Notes under the pieces: generated by a model
The model's input: only the letters and a program-made list of their open reading frames with translations
Database searches by the model: none
What the model was told of the DNA's origin: nothing
Shown: positions 40,293-44,400 of the stretch, one piece after another
How positions within the stretch are numbered: the stretch's first letter is position 1
Layout: each line of letters opens with the position of its first letter
Assembly (NCBI GenBank): GCA_009786125.1
Contig: WQTU01000131.1
Coordinates: 1 to 44,400, forward strand
Origin: Spirochaetota bacterium
GTDB lineage: Bacteria > Spirochaetota > Spirochaetia > CADAEX01
Length of the DNA: 44,400 nt
Direction: 5' to 3'
Position numbers and translations under genes: made by a program

Positions 40293-42698
40293 ATGACACA
40301 TAAAAAACTTACTGAAGAAGAACTTGAATTCAGCATTCCGGCTGAATTAATTAAATCGCTTAGAGAATCAAAAACAGAAACATTTATTACAGGTCAAAAA
40401 AGAGCAATTGATGCCCTAATGTTCGGAACCAAACTACGCAAGCCCGGATACAATATCTTTGTTACAGGAAGCACAGGAACAGGAAGGCACAGCGCAATAA
40501 ACAAGATATTGGAAAATTCAGTCTGCGAAACACCCCTAAAAGATGTTGTATGTGTTTTTAATTTTTCAAACCCCGAATCTCCCGGTATTCTCTATCTCCC
40601 TGCGGGACGCGCAAAAAGTTTTCGAAACAGCCTCAATAACCTGATTACTATAGTAAGAAAAAGAATAAAAAGCAGAATTGAGAGCGACAGCTTCAAGAAA
40701 AAAAGAAATTCAATAATCAAATCGTACGACAGCATGGAACAAGAGCTCATTACAAAATTCGAGAATAACCTTAAAGCTGATGGGTTCCTTCTTGTTAACT
40801 CAAAAACAGAAGAAAACGAAATGATCTCCGACATAATGCCTGTCATAAAAGGAAAACCCGTAGATTTTGACGAAATCCAGCAGATGGTCTCCGAAGGAAA
40901 GTTTTCCTTAAAAGAAGAAGAGAGAATCAGAAATAATTATTTTAAACACCTCGATGAGCTGCAGGAACTTATGAGAAAAATGCAGCACAACAGGGTTGAG
41001 CTCGAAAACAGACTTCTCGAAGAAGAAAAAAGATTCATAGAGCCTATTATAACTTCAGAAGTTGATGATCTTATTGCAGAATATAAGCAGGGAGACGTAA
41101 AAAAATATCTTATTGATCTAAAAAAAGATATACTCGAAAGACTTTATCTCTTTATTGATGAAGAAGAACGCAGCGAAGAAGAAAATGACATTGATTTCTA
41201 TACAGAAAACGAAGCAGAAAGGTATCAGATAAATATTCTTGTTGATAATTCAAAACTAAAATATGCCCCTCTGATTTTTGAATCCTACCCAAATTTTACA
41301 AATCTTTTTGGAACAATCGAAAACAGGATGGAGCAAAATACCGAAGTTAAAACATCATTCATGATGGCAAAGGCAGGCTCTCTTATAAAAGCATCCGGCG
41401 GGTATCTTATTCTGGATGCAGAATCTCTTTTTCAGGAAGAGACTTCGTGGGAACACCTTAAAAGAGCGCTAAAAAGCGGCGAAGTGCAAATACAGCAGCC
41501 TAGCTCTCCCTTTAATCCTTCCGGCGGTTTTATTAAACCAGAACCTGTAAAAATCGATACAAAAATAATAATTATAGGAAACGAAAGCATTTATGACGTT
41601 CTCTATAACACAGATCAGGATTTTGAAAAATTTTTTAAAGTAATTGCAGAATTCGATTCAGAAATGGATATCAATAATGATAACACCAGGCAATATATAA
41701 GTTTTATTGATGATCAAATAAAAACCAGAAACATGAAGCCGATAACAGAAACCGGATTACAGGCAATACTCGATTTTGGCATAAGAATGACCGGTCACAG
41801 AAAAAAATATTCAACAAAATTTGCAAAAATTCTCGATCTTCTTGTTGAAGTTGATTATTGGGCGCGCGAAGCAGGAGCTGACCAAATAGACAGAACAGCA
41901 GTAGAAACCGCAATAGCAAAACGCAACTATATGACTAATTTGCCGGAAGAAAAACTTACATCATTCATCGAAGAAGGCACAATAAGAATCGAGGTCAAAG
42001 GCACAAAAGTAGGTGTAGTAAACGGACTGGCGCTATATGATAGAGGATTTTACACATTCGGACGGCCCTTCCTTGTATCAGCAACAGCTACTCCGGGCAA
42101 TGAAGGAATAATCAATATTGAAAGAGAGGCAGGGCTTTCCGGAGAAATCCACAATAAAGGAGCAATGATAATCGAAGGGTTTTTAAGGTCTTTTTATGCC
42201 AAAGATTTTCCATTATCTTTATTTGCAAGTATCTGTTTTGAGCAATCTTATGGAGAAATAGAGGGCGATTCTGCATCGTCTACAGAAATATTTGCGCTTT
42301 TGTCTGCTGTTGCAGAAGTACCATTCAGGCAGGATATTGCAATAACAGCTTCTGTGAACCAGCTTGGGCAAATACAGCCCATAGGCGGGGTTAATGAAAA
42401 AATCGAAGGGTTTTATTCAATATGCGAAAAATTCGGCTTAACAGGCACCCAGGGCGTAATAATTCCGGAATCAAATGTTAAAAACCTTGTCTTGCAAAAA
42501 AATGTCAAAGAAGCTGTAAAAAATGGCTCTTTTTCCATCTATCCCATAAAAAACATAAACGAAGGTTTAAGCATATTGTCGGGAATGGAAGCAGGCGAAA
42601 TTACCAAAAAAGGCGAGTTCCCCAAGAACACATTTAATTACATCATTAAGAAAAAACTCAAAGATTTATCCAAAAAAAGCAAAAATTCTTGTAGGTAG
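40293..42698 (+). CDS. Lon-type ATP-dependent protease
   Basis: An 801-aa protein of the LonB-like/YcbZ group (AAA_32 plus Lon proteolytic domain). I start it at the ATG at 40293; the in-frame TTG at 40254 is the -35 box. The P-loop reads GSTGTGRHSA, with Arg in place of Lys as in many of this group. A long helical insertion (about 130-300) precedes the rest of the AAA part (SGGYLILDAESLF). The Lon domain holds the Ser-Lys dyad in EGDSASS (Ser about 660) and GGVNEKIEGF (Lys about 703). Likely role: protein quality control or regulated degradation in the cytoplasm. No Shine-Dalgarno is visible. Confidence 0.92.
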   Translation: MTHKKLTEEELEFSIPAELIKSLRESKTETFITGQKRAIDALMFGTKLRKPGYNIFVTGSTGTGRHSAINKILENSVCETPLKDVVCVFNFSNPESPGILYLPAGRAKSFRNSLNNLITIVRKRIKSRIESDSFKKKRNSIIKSYDSMEQELITKFENNLKADGFLLVNSKTEENEMISDIMPVIKGKPVDFDEIQQMVSEGKFSLKEEERIRNNYFKHLDELQELMRKMQHNRVELENRLLEEEKRFIEPIITSEVDDLIAEYKQGDVKKYLIDLKKDILERLYLFIDEEERSEEENDIDFYTENEAERYQINILVDNSKLKYAPLIFESYPNFTNLFGTIENRMEQNTEVKTSFMMAKAGSLIKASGGYLILDAESLFQEETSWEHLKRALKSGEVQIQQPSSPFNPSGGFIKPEPVKIDTKIIIIGNESIYDVLYNTDQDFEKFFKVIAEFDSEMDINNDNTRQYISFIDDQIKTRNMKPITETGLQAILDFGIRMTGHRKKYSTKFAKILDLLVEVDYWAREAGADQIDRTAVETAIAKRNYMTNLPEEKLTSFIEEGTIRIEVKGTKVGVVNGLALYDRGFYTFGRPFLVSATATPGNEGIINIEREAGLSGEIHNKGAMIIEGFLRSFYAKDFPLSLFASICFEQSYGEIEGDSASSTEIFALLSAVAEVPFRQDIAITASVNQLGQIQPIGGVNEKIEGFYSICEKFGLTGTQGVIIPESNVKNLVLQKNVKEAVKNGSFSIYPIKNINEGLSILSGMEAGEITKKGEFPKNTFNYIIKKKLKDLSKKSKNSCR

Positions 42699-42738
42699 TA
42701 TGCTAATTGACATTTATTAAGAATAATTAAATACTATT

Positions 42739-42778
42739 GTACATGATAATATCGAATACCTGTATATGATACTATCGA
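42739..42778 (+). promoter_or_regulatory. Direct repeats upstream of the HDOD gene
   Basis: GTACATGATAATATCGA (42739-42755) and GTATATGATACTATCGA (42762-42778) differ at two positions and are 23 bp apart, about two helical turns. They sit 31 bp before the start codon. A TTGACA at about 42708 lies upstream. They may be paired binding sites for a regulator. Confidence 0.4.
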
Positions 42779-42808
42779 GCAATAGAATGTTTTTCAGAGG
42801 CGGGAAAA

Positions 42809-44293
42809 ATGACAATTAATATAGATGTGCCTAAAATTCAAAAAATAGCACGAAATTCTTTACCTCTTATAATTAAAACCCATAAAATTAATCATGAAAT
42901 AGAAGAGCAAATGGAACAGATTCTTTTAATTTTTTTGGAAGAATTTGGACAAAAAGAAATCTTGGCTCAAATATCCTATTGTTTACGTGAGCTGCTTGTA
43001 AATGCCAATAAAGCAAATACAAAAAGAGTTTACTTTATAGAAAAAAATCTTGATATTGAAGATGATGATGACTATCAGACAGGAATGGAATCTTTTAAAT
43101 CAGATACCCTGAGTAATATTGAACATTACTTTAAAAAACAGCAAGAAGCAGGTTTATATATAAAAATAGGTTTTCATGCAGTAAGCGATAAACTAACAAT
43201 AACTGTAAGAAATAATTCAAAAATTTCAACAAAAGAGCATATGCGGGCTTATGACAGAATTGCAAGATCAAGGGCGCTTAACACTCTTGAAGAAGCAATG
43301 ACATCTGTGTTGGACAGCTCGGAAGGAGCAGGGCTTGGGCTTGTTATTCTTGTTTTAATGCTTAAAAAAATAGGTCTGAACGAAGATGCTTTTGATCTTG
43401 ATGTTGACGGTGACGAAACCGTAGCAAAACTGGTTATTCCTTTTTCAGAAATACATAAAGAAAACCTCACTGCATTATCCAAAGAAATTGTTAAAGAGAT
43501 TAATGAACTTCCGCAATTTCCGGAAAACATTGTTCAACTCCAGAAAATGATAGACGATCCTGAATCCGAAATAACAGATATAGCAAGAAATATCGCAATG
43601 GATATGAGCCTTACAGCAGATCTTCTAAAAATAGTAAACTCTGCCCAATATATGTTATCCAAGAAAGTTGACAGCATAACAGAAGCTGTAAAACTTGTAG
43701 GGCTAAGAGGTCTTAAAAACCTTCTATATTCTTATGGAACACAAAAAGTATTAAATTCCGGATTAAAAGAGTTGTGGACTCATTCAAACAAAACAGCATT
43801 TTATGCTTATGCGCTTGCAAAAAACTATATAAGAAAAAAAGAATTGCTTGATGATGTTTATATTGGCGCTATTTTGCACGATATAGGAAAAGTTGTCTTT
43901 TTTAATGCACACCCGGCGCTTGTTGGAAAAATATCCGCGCTTGCCAAAGACAGAGAAATGGGCAAAGATATATTTGAAGCTCTATCCGCTGGTTTAAACC
44001 ATGCAGAAATCGGCGCTCTTATTGCTGAAAAATGGAATTTCCCCGACGACCTTGTAACATCAATAAGATATCATCACGACCCGATGACAGCTCCTCATGA
44101 AAAATGGGAAACTGTTGCAACAATTTATTTTGCCAACTGTATCGCAAACTATGAAGAAAAAGAAATCTCATTTGAGCAAATATCAAAAACCGTCCTTAAG
44201 TTTTTTAAAATATCAGCAGAAAAACAGTTTAACACTCTTTTAAATAAACTTATGGAAATTTATAGCAAAGAAAGCAATGTTGAAAAAAGCTAA
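42809..44293 (+). CDS. HATPase-HDOD signalling protein
   Basis: A 494-aa soluble protein. Residues about 10-215 resemble a histidine-kinase-type ATPase fold: CLRELLVNANKANTKRVYF (N box), LTITVRNNSK (G1 region, weak) and SEGAGLGLVILVLMLKKIGL (G2). Residues about 230-480 are an HDOD domain (ELPQFPENIVQLQKMIDDPE, DMSLTADLLKIVNSA, AVKLVGLRGLKNLLYS) which retains an HD pair (LHDIGKVVFF) and a HH later. HDOD proteins act in signalling, often with cyclic di-GMP or chemotaxis, mostly as binders. The stop codon is the tip of the repeat at 44291. Confidence 0.85.
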   Translation: MTINIDVPKIQKIARNSLPLIIKTHKINHEIEEQMEQILLIFLEEFGQKEILAQISYCLRELLVNANKANTKRVYFIEKNLDIEDDDDYQTGMESFKSDTLSNIEHYFKKQQEAGLYIKIGFHAVSDKLTITVRNNSKISTKEHMRAYDRIARSRALNTLEEAMTSVLDSSEGAGLGLVILVLMLKKIGLNEDAFDLDVDGDETVAKLVIPFSEIHKENLTALSKEIVKEINELPQFPENIVQLQKMIDDPESEITDIARNIAMDMSLTADLLKIVNSAQYMLSKKVDSITEAVKLVGLRGLKNLLYSYGTQKVLNSGLKELWTHSNKTAFYAYALAKNYIRKKELLDDVYIGAILHDIGKVVFFNAHPALVGKISALAKDREMGKDIFEALSAGLNHAEIGALIAEKWNFPDDLVTSIRYHHDPMTAPHEKWETVATIYFANCIANYEEKEISFEQISKTVLKFFKISAEKQFNTLLNKLMEIYSKESNVEKS

Positions 44294-44400
44294 GAACCCG
44301 CTGATTTATTCAATCGAGAATAAATCAGCTTTACCTTATTATCCTTTTTTCGTAGTTTTCTGCAAGAAAACTACGAAAAAATGTGGAAGCACTGATTAGA
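44291..44400. mobile_element. MITE-like element, family A, cut by the window end
   Basis: It starts TAAGAACCCGCTGATTTATTC, matching the copy at 4753-4915. A perfect hairpin (GCTGATTTATTC with GAATAAATCAGC) and a long perfect stem around GTAGTTTTCTGCAAGAAAAC follow. The right end, GGAAGCACTGATTAGA, continues past the window. Confidence 0.6.

Noticed and set aside
1-44400. CRISPR array, prophage or complete insertion sequence
   Set aside because: No regularly spaced repeat-spacer array, no phage structural genes, and no transposase or integrase frame were seen on either strand.

Overview
The window is AT-rich bacterial DNA that looks like a spirochaete of the Treponema group, possibly a gut or termite-gut lineage. 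The signs are a complete moxR/bat (aerotolerance-type) cluster, a PyrB-PyrI fusion, FecR/PEGA and SH3-tailed envelope proteins, several GAF/PAS/GGDEF/HD-GYP/HDOD signalling proteins, and frequent TTG and GTG starts. This is inference from gene content; no 16S gene or marker phylogeny was available.

Layout. 1-448 is GC-rich, gene-free and full of inverted repeats. An M29 aminopeptidase follows (449-1564), then a large PAS/GAF diguanylate cyclase (1765-4578, minus). A minus-strand block runs 13041 to 4993: class III nucleotide cyclase with an 18-nt tandem-repeat tail, EcfA-A', EcfT, EcfS, an RsbW-like ATPase, an [FeFe]-hydrogenase-like iron-sulfur protein and a CBS/CorC membrane protein. Then come pyrBI and a HAD phosphatase (plus), an OmpA-like protein (minus) divergent from an eroded DEAD-box protein that keeps a DbpA RNA-binding domain, two unknown genes, a TraR/DksA protein and infA. 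The largest minus-strand run (32038 to 20630) is a FecR/PEGA/beta-propeller lipoprotein, argJ, moxR, a DUF58 protein, a small membrane protein, batA, batB, batC, batD and an Smr protein; several of these overlap and are probably translationally coupled. Then come an HD-GYP phosphodiesterase and an inositol-monophosphatase-family protein, tRNA-Ala(GGC) almost abutting a 544-aa unknown, a TPR protein built from near-identical 102-nt repeats, an XRE regulator, a small membrane protein, lspA and a Nif3-type protein, a Lon-type protease, and an HATPase-HDOD signalling protein.

The most unusual feature is two families of short repeats. Family A (4753-4915, 8602-8674, 44291 to the window end) is MITE-like, with terminal inverted repeats and hairpins; its tips supply the stop codons of neighbouring genes. 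Family B is a GC-rich, decayed palindromic element with about seven recognisable copies (249-329, 20498-20560, 21041-21206, 26295-26395, 29537-29598, 31922-32008, 34066-34143). Several copies lie inside or fuse to reading frames: in frame within the DUF58 protein, between the start codon and the signal peptide of the lipoprotein, and as the C-terminal tail of the phosphatase. That behaviour resembles the protein-embedded palindromic elements known from Rickettsia.

The second point of interest is the ECF transporter block that ends in a probable redox sensor. Its [FeFe]-hydrogenase-like domain keeps the four cluster cysteines but has serine at the proton-shuttle position, and it overlaps by 4 nt with an RsbW-type ATPase. 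Other leads are an RNA hairpin that would hide the ribosome-binding site and start of the gene after dksA, an inverted repeat covering two divergent -35 boxes near 16880, and a palindromic operator inside the diguanylate cyclase promoter.
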